This document shows positions 1-5,864 of a DNA stretch of 8,246 nt, in pieces (positions within the stretch are counted from its first letter, which is position 1; each line of letters starts with the position of its first letter). Origin of the DNA: Pseudomonadota bacterium (GTDB lineage: Bacteria; Pseudomonadota; Gammaproteobacteria; Xanthomonadales; Xanthomonadaceae); the NCBI GenBank assembly GCA_025355485.1, contig JANXZP010000096.1:1-8246 (forward strand), given 5' to 3'. The notes under the pieces are model-generated. The model saw only the letters and a list, made by a program, of their open reading frames with translations, did not search any database and was not told the origin of the DNA. A program made the position numbers and the translations under genes.

Positions 1-342
1 GAACAATTTGTCGACATCGGCAACGCTGCGGATCGGGCGCTCGAATTTCGGGCCTTCGCCGTCGACGAAATACAGGCCCAGGCCCATCGCGTCGGGCACG
101 GTGAGGATGTCGGAAAACAGGATCGCGGCGTCGAGGTCGAAGCGCGCGAGCGGTTGCAGTGTCACTTCGCACGCGAGTTCGGGCGTTTTCGCCATCGCGA
201 GGAAACTGCCGGCGCGTGCGCGGGTGGCGCGGTATTCCGGCAGGTAACGGCCGGCTTGGCGCATCAGCCAGACCGGCGTGCAATCGACGGATTCACGGCG
301 CAGTGCGCGCAGCAGGCGATCGTTGCGAGGCCCGATCGTCAT
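1..342 (-). CDS. hemE: Uroporphyrinogen decarboxylase, N-terminal part (runs off left edge)
   Basis: HemE converts uroporphyrinogen III to coproporphyrinogen III in the cytoplasm, a step of heme synthesis. The 114 residues visible match the family N-terminus. They include the RESVDCTPVWLMRQAGRYLPEY block (about residues 17-37), whose R28 and R32 correspond to the substrate-carboxylate arginines, and FSDIL (76-80), whose Asp78 corresponds to the catalytic aspartate. The later GEGPKFERPI segment is also typical. The ATG at 342 overlaps the stop of the upstream small gene as ATGA, which implies translational coupling, and a GAGG lies about 10 nt upstream. It is the last visible gene of the aroK-aroB-WGR-hemE operon. 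About two thirds of the usual ~355-residue protein lies beyond the window. Identity is secure; the state of the C-terminus is unknown. Confidence 0.96.
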   Translation of the reverse strand, partial: MTIGPRNDRLLRALRRESVDCTPVWLMRQAGRYLPEYRATRARAGSFLAMAKTPELACEVTLQPLARFDLDAAILFSDILTVPDAMGLGLYFVDGEGPKFERPIRSVADVDKLF

Positions 343-590
343 TGGCGCGGGGCCTCGGAACCCTGTGCAAACATCACCTGGAAGCCGCGTCGCAGGTTTG
401 CGTCGCGCGCCTTTTCGAACGCGGCGAGCGCCGCATCCTGCTCTAGGTATTGCTCGCGCTTGACCGTGCTGCGCTGGCCGATGTGGCCGGTTTCGCGCAC
501 CAGCAGCCAACCGCCGAGCAGATCCTGCTGCAGGCTCAGTTGCACGAATCGCGGGGCTTCGGCGGCGGTGGGTGGATGTTGGAGCAGCAT
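339..590 (-). CDS. Small single-domain protein with a degenerate WGR fold
   Basis: This is a predicted soluble protein of 83 residues with no signal peptide or membrane segment. It looks like one whole WGR domain: a beta-rich start (RFVQLSLQQDLLGGWLLVRE), the turn ETGHIGQRSTVKREQY, then a helix DAALAAFEKARDANLRRGFQ, which matches the 'A..F.K....K..kGY' end of WGR domains. The signature Trp-Gly-Arg is replaced by Thr-Gly-His. WGR domains occur in PARPs and in short bacterial proteins; the role of the bacterial ones is poorly known. Two in-frame ATGs exist, at 596 and 590. The AGGCGG at 602-597 abuts the first but sits 6 nt before the second, so 590 is preferred. The gene lies 43 bp after aroB and overlaps hemE by ATGA. 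A TAGAAT at 608-603 resembles a -10 box but has no -35. That it is a gene is likely; its function is unknown. Confidence 0.8.
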   Translation of the reverse strand: MLLQHPPTAAEAPRFVQLSLQQDLLGGWLLVRETGHIGQRSTVKREQYLEQDAALAAFEKARDANLRRGFQVMFAQGSEAPRQ

Positions 591-596
591 GCGCAT

Positions 597-602
597 CCGC
601 CT
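597..602 (-). promoter_or_regulatory. Ribosome binding site that decides the WGR gene start
   Basis: AGGCGG on the minus strand lies directly against the ATG at 596 but is 6 nt from the ATG at 590. The spacing favours the second ATG, which shortens the protein by two residues. Confidence 0.5.
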
Positions 603-633
603 ATTCTAACCGGCGAGCGCGAACCGACGCGCG

Positions 634-1728
634 TCACGCGTTGGCGCTGCCCAACTCGTCGCCGAGCAAATCCAGCACGCGCTGCGCGTCCACGTCCTTG
701 GCGAGGTAGGCGCGGCCGATCCCGCGCCACAGCACCAGCCGCAACTGGCCGGAGACGTTTTTCTTGTCCAGCCGCATGCGTGCAAGCAGCGCATCGGGTG
801 CAAGTCCATCCGGAATCGCGACCGGCAGGCCGAGGCGTTCGAGCAATGCATCCAGGCGCGCAGTGTCGAGCAGGGGCGCGCGGCCGAGTTCGGACGAGAG
901 CCGTGCCGCGAGCATCATGCCGATCGCGACCGCTTCGCCATGCAGCAATGTACCGAAACCGGCTTCTGCTTCCAAAGCGTGGCCGAAGGTGTGGCCGAAG
1001 TTGAGCAGCGCGCGCGCGCCCTGTTCGGTTTCGTCCTTCTCGACGACGTTTGCCTTGTGCGCGCAACCACGACGGACCGCTTCGGCCAGTGTTTCCGGAT
1101 CGCGTGCGAGCAAGTCGTCGGCGTGTTTCTCGATCCAGCCGAAGAAGGCGCGGTCGCCGATCGCGCCGTACTTCACGACTTCGGCAAGGCCCGCCGACAA
1201 CTCGCGCGCGGGTAGTGTCGCCAGGGTATCGGTGTCGATGATCACGACGGATGGTTGATGGAACGCGCCGACGAGATTCTTCCCTTGCGGCAGGTCCACC
1301 GCGGTCTTGCCGCCCACCGACGAATCCACCATCGCCAGCAAGGTGGTCGGGATCTGCACGTAGCGCACGCCGCGCATCCAGCATGCCGCCGCGAAGCCTG
1401 CGAGGTCGCCGACCACGCCGCCGCCGAGCGCGATCACCAGCGCGTCGCGATTGGCCTGCATGTTTGCCAGCGCCGCGAACACTGCTGCGCACGAAGACAG
1501 CGTCTTGTATGTCTCGCCCGCAGGAATCACGTGCAATACGGCTTCGCAATTCTTCGGCAGCATCGCCAGCACGCGTTCTGCATACAGCGGCGCGACATTG
1601 CTGTCGCTGACCAGCAGCACATGACGGCCGAATGCGATGTCTGCGAATGCATCAGCATCGGCGAGCAATCCGGCGCCGATGCGGATCGGATAGCGGCGTT
1701 CGCCCAATTCGACGTGAAGGGTATGCAT
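634..1728 (-). CDS. aroB: 3-dehydroquinate synthase
   Basis: AroB cyclises DAHP to 3-dehydroquinate, the second step of the shikimate pathway, using NAD+ and a divalent metal in the cytoplasm. The 364-residue product has the usual length. Visible motifs are the NAD-binding LGGGVVGDLAGFAA (101-114), IPTTLLAMVDSSVGGKTAVD (126-145), the KNLVGAFHQP segment (150-159), LAEVVKYG with Glu183 as a metal ligand, NFGHTFGHALE with His246 (metal) and His250, and LLHGEAVAIGM with His263 as the third ligand. All catalytic residues look intact. The ATG at 1728 follows the aroK stop by one nucleotide. An ATG at 1743 would add MPPPE and overlap aroK, but it has no better ribosome binding site. No strong Shine-Dalgarno precedes 1728, so expression probably depends on coupling to aroK. 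Confidence 0.97.
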   Translation of the reverse strand: MHTLHVELGERRYPIRIGAGLLADADAFADIAFGRHVLLVSDSNVAPLYAERVLAMLPKNCEAVLHVIPAGETYKTLSSCAAVFAALANMQANRDALVIALGGGVVGDLAGFAAACWMRGVRYVQIPTTLLAMVDSSVGGKTAVDLPQGKNLVGAFHQPSVVIIDTDTLATLPARELSAGLAEVVKYGAIGDRAFFGWIEKHADDLLARDPETLAEAVRRGCAHKANVVEKDETEQGARALLNFGHTFGHALEAEAGFGTLLHGEAVAIGMMLAARLSSELGRAPLLDTARLDALLERLGLPVAIPDGLAPDALLARMRLDKKNVSGQLRLVLWRGIGRAYLAKDVDAQRVLDLLGDELGSANA

Positions 1729-1729
1729 C

Positions 1730-2278
1730 TCAGGCGGCGGCATGATTGGCGCTGCGCTGCCATTGCGTCGCGAGCAACGCGGCGAGACGTTCGGCCGCAA
1801 CGGCCGGGCCCGGCCCGTTCGAGTCGAAGCGCAGGTCGGCGACTTCGGCGTACAGCGCGTCGCGCTGCGCGGCGAGCGCGGTGAGCTTGGCGTGGCGATC
1901 GCCCTCGGCGAGCAACGGACGGCTGCGGTCGCGTGCGAGGCGCACGAGTTGCGCATCCACATCCAGGTGCAGGTGCACCACGAAGCCGCGTTCGCGCAGG
2001 TGCTGGCGACTGGCGGGATCAAGCACCGCGCCGCCACCGGTGGCGATCAGCAGGCCGCTGTCGGCACACAATGAGGCGATCAACGCCGATTCGCGGGCAC
2101 GAAAACCGGCTTCGCCCTCGCATTCGAAGATCAGCGGCACGCGTGCGCCGGTCAATTCTTCCAGGCGATGATCGACATCGACGAAGCGCAGGCCGAGCTT
2201 GGCCGCGACGCGTGTACCGATGGTGGTTTTGCCGGCGCCCATGGGGCCGACGAACACGAGATTCGGAGCCGGATTCAT
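1730..2278 (-). CDS. aroK: Shikimate kinase
   Basis: This enzyme phosphorylates shikimate to shikimate 3-phosphate with ATP (step five of the shikimate pathway). The 182-residue product carries the family motifs in order: Walker A GPMGAGKTT (11-19), the substrate-binding FVDVDHRLEE with the DxD-like pair (about 32-41), FECEGEAGFR with the substrate arginine, ATGGGAVL, and the lid arginine in RDRSRPLL. The C-terminal tail after about residue 165 is rich in Ala and weakly conserved. It is the first gene of the minus-strand operon, and aroB follows after 1 nt. The ATG at 2278 has only a weak GGGG upstream. A TGCTAGCAT extended -10-like element ends 6 nt before the start codon, which would give a leaderless or nearly leaderless transcript. 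Identity is secure; the promoter is an inference. Confidence 0.96.
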   Translation of the reverse strand: MNPAPNLVFVGPMGAGKTTIGTRVAAKLGLRFVDVDHRLEELTGARVPLIFECEGEAGFRARESALIASLCADSGLLIATGGGAVLDPASRQHLRERGFVVHLHLDVDAQLVRLARDRSRPLLAEGDRHAKLTALAAQRDALYAEVADLRFDSNGPGPAVAAERLAALLATQWQRSANHAAA

Positions 2279-2284
2279 GCCCCG

Positions 2285-2294
2285 ATGCTAGCAT
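2285..2294. promoter_or_regulatory. Palindromic ATGCTAGCAT, possible two-way extended -10
   Basis: This perfect 10-bp palindrome lies between the divergent aroK and dodecin genes. On either strand it reads TGCTAGCAT, which resembles an extended -10 (TGnTATAAT, with 4 of 6 hexamer matches). On the minus strand it ends 6 nt before the aroK ATG; on the plus strand it would leave a leader of roughly 65 nt before dodecin. No convincing -35 is seen in either direction. It could equally be an operator or chance. Confidence 0.3.
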
Positions 2295-2367
2295 TGTCGG
2301 GCGAGTACGCCGGGTTCTTTTGCGCGGCGTTCATCGTCGGCACATCTTTCCTCTTCAGGAGTACGCC

Positions 2368-2571
2368 ATGTCCGTCGCCAAAGTGATCGAACTCAATTCC
2401 TCGTCCGTGAAAAGCATGGAAGACGCGGTACAGACCGGCCTGCACAAGTGCGCCGAAAGCGTGAAGAACATCAAGGGCGCGTGGGTGAACGAGATCAAGG
2501 TCGTCACCGCCGACGACGGCAGCATCATGGAATGGCGGGTCAACCTGCGGGTGACCTTCATCGTCAAGTGA
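2368..2571 (+). CDS. Dodecin family flavin-binding protein
   Basis: Dodecins are small proteins that assemble as hollow dodecamers and bind flavins (FMN, riboflavin or relatives) in the cytoplasm, buffering free flavin. The 67-residue product has the full fold: strand MSVAKVIELNSSS (1-13), helix KSMEDAVQTGLHKCAESVKN (15-34), then strands GAWVNEIKVVTAD (37-49) and SIMEWRVNLRVTFIVK (52-67). Trp39 is at the position of the tryptophan that stacks on the flavin. The position that is Gln in the 'YQV' dodecins is Arg57 (WRV), as I recall for another bacterial subgroup. AGGAG at 2357-2361, 6 nt before the ATG, is a strong ribosome binding site. The gene is monocistronic, divergent from aroK, and ends 3 bp before the stop of the convergent kinase gene, so no terminator fits between them. 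Confidence 0.93.
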   Translation: MSVAKVIELNSSSVKSMEDAVQTGLHKCAESVKNIKGAWVNEIKVVTADDGSIMEWRVNLRVTFIVK

Positions 2572-2574
2572 TGC

Positions 2575-3408
2575 TCAGGGAGCGATCGGCCTTCGCGCCG
2601 CATCGATCCGGATCGTGCGGTCGGCGATTACCGGCAGCGTGCGTAGCGCCTGCCGGCTGACGCGCTCGAAGAACAGCACGAAGCGATCGACACTCGCGCG
2701 CGACATCGCGCTGCGCCGCGGATGCGCGGCCTGCAGCGCGGCTTCCTGCTGCCAGCGCCAATCCAGCACGATCTCGAAGCCCGGACCTTGCAGGAACAGC
2801 AGGCGGTCGATGCGCTCCCACAACGGCGCGTAACCGGCCAATGCGCGGTTGCAGTACGCGCGCCAGATGCCGTGCGGATCGGCATCGCGTTCGAGTGCGT
2901 TCAACGGTTCGATCAAGGCGTCAGGTTCCTCCGGCGGCACCTTCAGGAACCAGCCTTCGAACACGATCAAGTCTGGTTTTCCTGCGACCTTGATCCAGCG
3001 CGATGGCGGCAGGCGGCGGTCGGCTATCTTGTCGAAGCGTGGCAGCGCGGTTGGTTCGCCAGCGATCAGGGAATCGATGGTCGCGCAAGCCAGCGCCACA
3101 TCGTGCGTGCCGGGCGCGCCGCGGGTGGCGAGCAACGGGTGGACGCTGTGACCAAGATGCAGGCGTTCGCGCCGGCCGAGATAGACATCGTCGATCGACA
3201 GCACGACCACCGACAGTCCGCGCGTCTGCGCAAGCGCTGCCATCTGCGCGGCCAGGGTGGACTTGCCGCTGCCCTGCAACCCGACGATGCCATACACGCG
3301 GCTGCGATGCGTCAGCGCATCGTCCAGCACGCCGCCGACGAACTCCGGCGCATAGCCCGCTTGCGAAATGGGATGCGCGCGTGCTGCCATCGCGCGACAA
3401 TAACGCAT
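2575..3408 (-). CDS. P-loop kinase of the D-glycerate 3-kinase (GLYK/YGR205W-like) type
   Basis: This is a predicted cytoplasmic ATP-dependent small-molecule kinase. Counting from the internal Met at 3390 (271 residues), it shows Walker A GLQGSGKST (37-45), the SIDDVYL acidic motif (65-71), LLATRGAPGTHDVAL (86-100), PRFDKIAD (117-124), the IVFEGWFL motif (142-149), then a WERIDRLLFLQ strand and the VLDWRWQQE motif (208-216). This order matches the plant-type D-glycerate 3-kinase family, which converts glycerate to 3-phosphoglycerate. It is a different family from GlxK/GarK. Many bacterial members are untested, so the substrate is inferred. The start at 3408 gives 277 residues and has a perfect GGAGG 6 nt upstream, inside pdxH. 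The ATG at 3390 has no ribosome binding site but would not overlap pdxH. The gene is divergent from pdxH and convergent with dodecin. Confidence 0.87.
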   Translation of the reverse strand: MRYCRAMAARAHPISQAGYAPEFVGGVLDDALTHRSRVYGIVGLQGSGKSTLAAQMAALAQTRGLSVVVLSIDDVYLGRRERLHLGHSVHPLLATRGAPGTHDVALACATIDSLIAGEPTALPRFDKIADRRLPPSRWIKVAGKPDLIVFEGWFLKVPPEEPDALIEPLNALERDADPHGIWRAYCNRALAGYAPLWERIDRLLFLQGPGFEIVLDWRWQQEAALQAAHPRRSAMSRASVDRFVLFFERVSRQALRTLPVIADRTIRIDAARRPIAP

Positions 3409-4000
3409 GACCGACCTCCATGCCGAAGCCCTCGCCACGTTCCGCGAACTGCTCGATGCAGCGCGCGCGTCCGGCGACCCCGAACCGACCGCGATGACCC
3501 TCGCCACCGCCACCCGCGATGGCCGTCCGTCGGCGCGCACGGTGCTGTTGAAGTCCTGCGACGAACGCGGCTTCGCGTTCTACACGCATGTCGCCAGCCA
3601 GAAAGGCCATGAACTGCGCGAGAATCCGCGCGCTGCGCTGTTGTTCCTGTGGAAGACGCTGCGCAAACAGGTGCAGGTGCGCATCGAAGGCGCGGTGGAG
3701 GTCGTCAGCGATGCCGAAGCCGATGCGTATTTCGCGAGCCGCGATCGCTTGAGCCAGATCGGCGCATGGGCATCGCAGCAATCCGAAACGATGGATGCGC
3801 GCGCGACCTTCGAGGCGCGCATTGCCGAGGTCGAACGCGAGTTTGAAGGTCGCGACGTACCTCGCCCACCGGGCTGGACCGGTTACCGCGTCATCCCCGA
3901 CGGATTCGAATTCTGGTACGGCGCGCCGTACCGGCTGCACGAACGCCAGCGCTACGACCTGCGCGATGGAGCATGGGCGAAGCGGATGCTGTATCCGTGA
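3407..4000 (+). CDS. pdxH: Pyridoxamine/pyridoxine 5'-phosphate oxidase
   Basis: PdxH is an FMN enzyme that oxidises pyridoxine or pyridoxamine 5'-phosphate to pyridoxal 5'-phosphate (PLP), the last step of PLP synthesis and salvage. The 197-residue product includes PTAMTLATATRDGRPSARTV (27-46), VLLKSCDERGFAFYTH (46-61) with the FMN-binding R-x-VLLK, SQKGHEL (64-70), ALLFLWKTL, SQIGAWASQQS (116-126), and the C-terminal RLHERQRYDL...WAKRMLYP, which ends like the family. The segment LRKQVQVRIEG is about two residues longer than the LERQVRVEG of E. coli-type enzymes, as I recall for Xanthomonas relatives. The ATG at 3407 lacks a Shine-Dalgarno. A GACAAT at 3396-3401 resembles a -10 that would place transcription at the ATG, so a leaderless message is possible. 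The next gene overlaps by GTGA. Confidence 0.96.
   Translation: MTDLHAEALATFRELLDAARASGDPEPTAMTLATATRDGRPSARTVLLKSCDERGFAFYTHVASQKGHELRENPRAALLFLWKTLRKQVQVRIEGAVEVVSDAEADAYFASRDRLSQIGAWASQQSETMDARATFEARIAEVEREFEGRDVPRPPGWTGYRVIPDGFEFWYGAPYRLHERQRYDLRDGAWAKRMLYP
3415..3419 (-). promoter_or_regulatory. Shine-Dalgarno of the kinase gene, inside pdxH
   Basis: GGAGG on the minus strand is 6 nt before the ATG at 3408, an ideal arrangement. It lies within the fourth and fifth codons of the opposite-strand pdxH. It is the main reason to prefer 3408 over 3390 as the kinase start. Since pdxH itself dictates these bases (Asp-Leu-His), coincidence is possible. Confidence 0.5.
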
Positions 4001-4806
4001 TTTTTGGCCCGCAGCGCATCGTCTGCCTCACCGAAGAACCGACCGAAACGCTCTATTTGCTCGGCGAACAAGATCGAATCGTCGGCATCTCCGGTTTCAC
4101 CGTGCGGCCGGCAATTGCGCGGCGCGAGAAGCCGAAAGTCAGCGCATTCACTTCGGCGAAGATCGACGAGATCCTGAAGTTGCAGCCGGATTTCGTGATA
4201 GGGTTTTCCGACATCCAGGCCGGGATCGCGGCCGATTTGATCAAACACGGTGTCGAGGTGTGGATCAGCAATCATCGCAGTGTGGACGGCATCCTCGACT
4301 ACATCCGCCGGCTCGGCGCGCTGGTCGGTGCGAGCGACAGGGCGAATGCGCTTGCCGATGGATTCGCGCGCGGGCTCGATGCGATTGCAGGCGAAGCCGC
4401 GAAACTCCCGTGTCGTCCGAAAGTCTATTTCGAGGAATGGGACGAGCCGCCGATCACCGGTATTCGTTGGGTCGCCGAGCTCGTGCGCATCGCCGGCGGC
4501 GACGACATCTTTCCCGAGCGTGCGGTCGAATCGCTCGCGAAACAGCGCATCCTCGAAGATCCCGATGAGGTAATTCGTCGCGCGCCGGACATCATCATCG
4601 GTTCGTGGTGCGGCAAGAAATTCCGTCCCGAAAAAGTCGCCGCGCGAACCGGTTGGGACGCGATTCCGGCGGTTCGCAACGGTCAACTGCACGAGATCAA
4701 GTCGCCCCTGATCCTGCAACCGGGGCCGGCCGCGTTGACCGATGGCGTGGCAGCGATAGCGCGCATCGTTCGCGATTGGGCGTCCAGCGATCAAGCGTCA
4801 TTCTGA
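3997..4806 (+). CDS. BtuF-like (Fe/B12 type) periplasmic-binding-domain protein without signal peptide
   Basis: The 269-residue product is a class III substrate-binding domain of the kind that captures vitamin B12, heme or siderophores for FecCD-type ABC importers. The opening RIVCLTEEPTETLYLLGEQD, then IVGISGFTVRP, the DEILKLQPDFVIGFSD segment (domain one), a long linker helix, KVYFEEWDEPPITGIRWVAEL and the end of domain two (PDIIIGSWCGKKFRPE, then GPAALTDGVAAIARIV) match this fold. The first strand starts within ten residues of the N-terminus, so no signal peptide or lipobox is present from any start. The GTG at 3997 overlaps the pdxH stop as GTGA and removes a poorly supported seven- to eight-residue extension from the ATG at 3973. 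No permease or ATPase gene is nearby. Either the protein works in the cytoplasm or it is exported by an unseen route. Its ligand is unknown. Confidence 0.85.
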   Translation: MIFGPQRIVCLTEEPTETLYLLGEQDRIVGISGFTVRPAIARREKPKVSAFTSAKIDEILKLQPDFVIGFSDIQAGIAADLIKHGVEVWISNHRSVDGILDYIRRLGALVGASDRANALADGFARGLDAIAGEAAKLPCRPKVYFEEWDEPPITGIRWVAELVRIAGGDDIFPERAVESLAKQRILEDPDEVIRRAPDIIIGSWCGKKFRPEKVAARTGWDAIPAVRNGQLHEIKSPLILQPGPAALTDGVAAIARIVRDWASSDQASF

Positions 4807-5609
4807 GCGGACAACTCAGCACCGCGCGCAGTCGCAGCGGCGATTCCCTTCGCGATCAGTTCGCGAAATCCGCCCGCCTCGAAACATTTCAACGCTTCGG
4901 CGGTGACGCCGCCAGGTGAGGTCACGCGTAGCCGCAGAGTCGCGGCATCCTCGCCGGATTCGCACAGCATCCGCCCGGCGCCGAGGATCGTCTGCGCAAT
5001 CAGCGCTTGTGCGATGCTGCTTGGCAAACCTTGCGCCTGCGCCGCCGCCTGCATCGCTTCGACGAGCGCGAACACATAGGCAGGGCCACTACCGGAGGTC
5101 GCGGTGACCGTGTCCATCAGCGTTTCGTCATCGACCCATAATGCGATGCCGACCGCTTCAAACAAGCGCTGTGCCTGCGCGCATTGCGCGGACGATGCAT
5201 GCGGATTGGCGCACAGTGCGGTCGCGCTGGCGCCGAGCAACGCGGGCGTGTTGGGCATCGCGCGCACGACGGCCACATCGGCATCCAGCCAACGCTCGAC
5301 CTGTGCAATGGTGATGCCTGCGGCGACCGAAACAATCAGCGGTCGTTGCTCGCGCGCGAGCGCGGACAGCTCTTCACAGACCACGCGCAACACCTGTGGT
5401 TTGACTGCGAGCACCCAGATATCGGCGTCGCGCGCGGCGTCTTGGTTGTCTCTGTGCACGCGCACGCCGAAGTCGTCCGCGAGCGAAGCGCGCAGCCGCG
5501 CATTCGTCCCGGATACCGCGATGGTCGAGGCCGGCACGCCGAGTGCGACCAGGCCGCCGATCAGGCTGCGGGCGACGTTGCCGCTGCCGATGAAAGCGAT
5601 ACGCGGCAT
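4791..5609 (-). CDS. proC: Pyrroline-5-carboxylate reductase
   Basis: ProC catalyses the last step of proline synthesis, reducing 1-pyrroline-5-carboxylate with NAD(P)H in the cytoplasm. From the ATG at 5609 the protein is 272 residues, the normal length. It shows the Rossmann motif IAFIGSGNVARSLIGG (4-19; the usual GNMA is GNVA here), LAVKPQVL (67-74), SVAAGIT (94-100), VVRAMPNTPAL (114-124), TATSGSGPAYVFALVEAM (169-186) and RVTSPGGVTAEAL (228-240; usually PGGTT). An in-frame ATG at 5708 would add 33 residues with no family similarity and has no ribosome binding site, so it is rejected. The start at 5609 itself has only a weak GACGG upstream. Its last 16 bp overlap the end of the convergent binding-protein gene. 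It lies 240 bp after yggS, in the usual yggS-proC order. Confidence 0.96.
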   Translation of the reverse strand: MPRIAFIGSGNVARSLIGGLVALGVPASTIAVSGTNARLRASLADDFGVRVHRDNQDAARDADIWVLAVKPQVLRVVCEELSALAREQRPLIVSVAAGITIAQVERWLDADVAVVRAMPNTPALLGASATALCANPHASSAQCAQAQRLFEAVGIALWVDDETLMDTVTATSGSGPAYVFALVEAMQAAAQAQGLPSSIAQALIAQTILGAGRMLCESGEDAATLRLRVTSPGGVTAEALKCFEAGGFRELIAKGIAAATARGAELSAQNDA

Positions 5610-5849
5610 CGTGCCGTCGGGGTGGTCCGAAGGTGCCTGGGTCACTGTCTGGGGTCGCTGTGCGGAGAGGTGCACGTCACGGTAAACGACCGCGCTCGCA
5701 TGCGCCATCGTACGGAGAAAACTCGAGGTCGAATCGATTGCGATTTTTCACTTGATGCTTCGTTGCAAATTACTGCGAGTAACCGTCCACGGTGTTTGAC
5801 TCCGGCCCAGCCATCCCTGGCTGGTCGGCAAGGCGGCGCGACATGCCAT
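5610..5849. other. yggS-proC intergenic region
   Basis: This 240-bp gap is long for a pair that is normally tightly linked. Its yggS-side end holds two hairpins (5807-5864, annotated separately), and its middle (about 5730-5785) is noticeably AT-richer than the surroundings, as expected near a promoter. I find no good -35/-10 pair for proC: a TTGCAA on the minus strand near 5768-5763 has no matching -10. An open frame covers 5884-5642 on the minus strand but looks like no known protein and overlaps the yggS end. Confidence 0.5.
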
Positions 5850-5864
5850 TCAAGGCATATCGCG
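5807..5864 (-). repeat. Twin-hairpin element at the 3' end of yggS (REP-like)
   Basis: There are two adjacent inverted repeats. The first, 5837-5864, has arms CGCGACATGCC and GGCATATCGCG around a 6-nt loop. It has 10 of 11 pairs in plus-strand DNA; in minus-strand RNA the odd position is a G-U wobble, so all 11 positions pair. The second, 5807-5824, has perfect 7-bp arms CCAGCCA/TGGCTGG around a 4-nt loop. They are 12 nt apart. The yggS stop codon (5852-5850) lies in the first loop, and the last yggS codons form one arm. There is no T-run after either hairpin, so this is not a standard intrinsic terminator. Paired short palindromes in an intergenic gap resemble REP/BIME-type elements, but only one copy is in the window. 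Confidence 0.6.

Noticed and set aside
603..608. TAGAAT on the minus strand before the WGR gene, like a -10 box
   Set aside because: There is no -35 or extended -10 context, and the gene is well placed for read-through from aroB.
536..1549. Open frame of 337 codons in another minus-strand frame of aroB
   Set aside because: It is Arg-rich out-of-frame translation of aroB, which is intact in its own frame.
2921..3940. Open frame of 339 codons on the minus strand across pdxH and the kinase
   Set aside because: It overlaps two convincing genes, and its sequence resembles no protein family.
3973..3996. Upstream ATG start for the binding-protein gene
   Set aside because: Its GGAG is only 1 nt from the ATG, the added residues have no family similarity, and the GTG at 3997 forms the usual 4-bp stop-start overlap with pdxH.
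5732..5748. Short stem AATCG/CGATT followed by TTTTT on the plus strand, like a terminator
   Set aside because: The stem has only 5 bp with two G-C pairs, and no plus-strand gene ends near it (the nearest ends at 4806).
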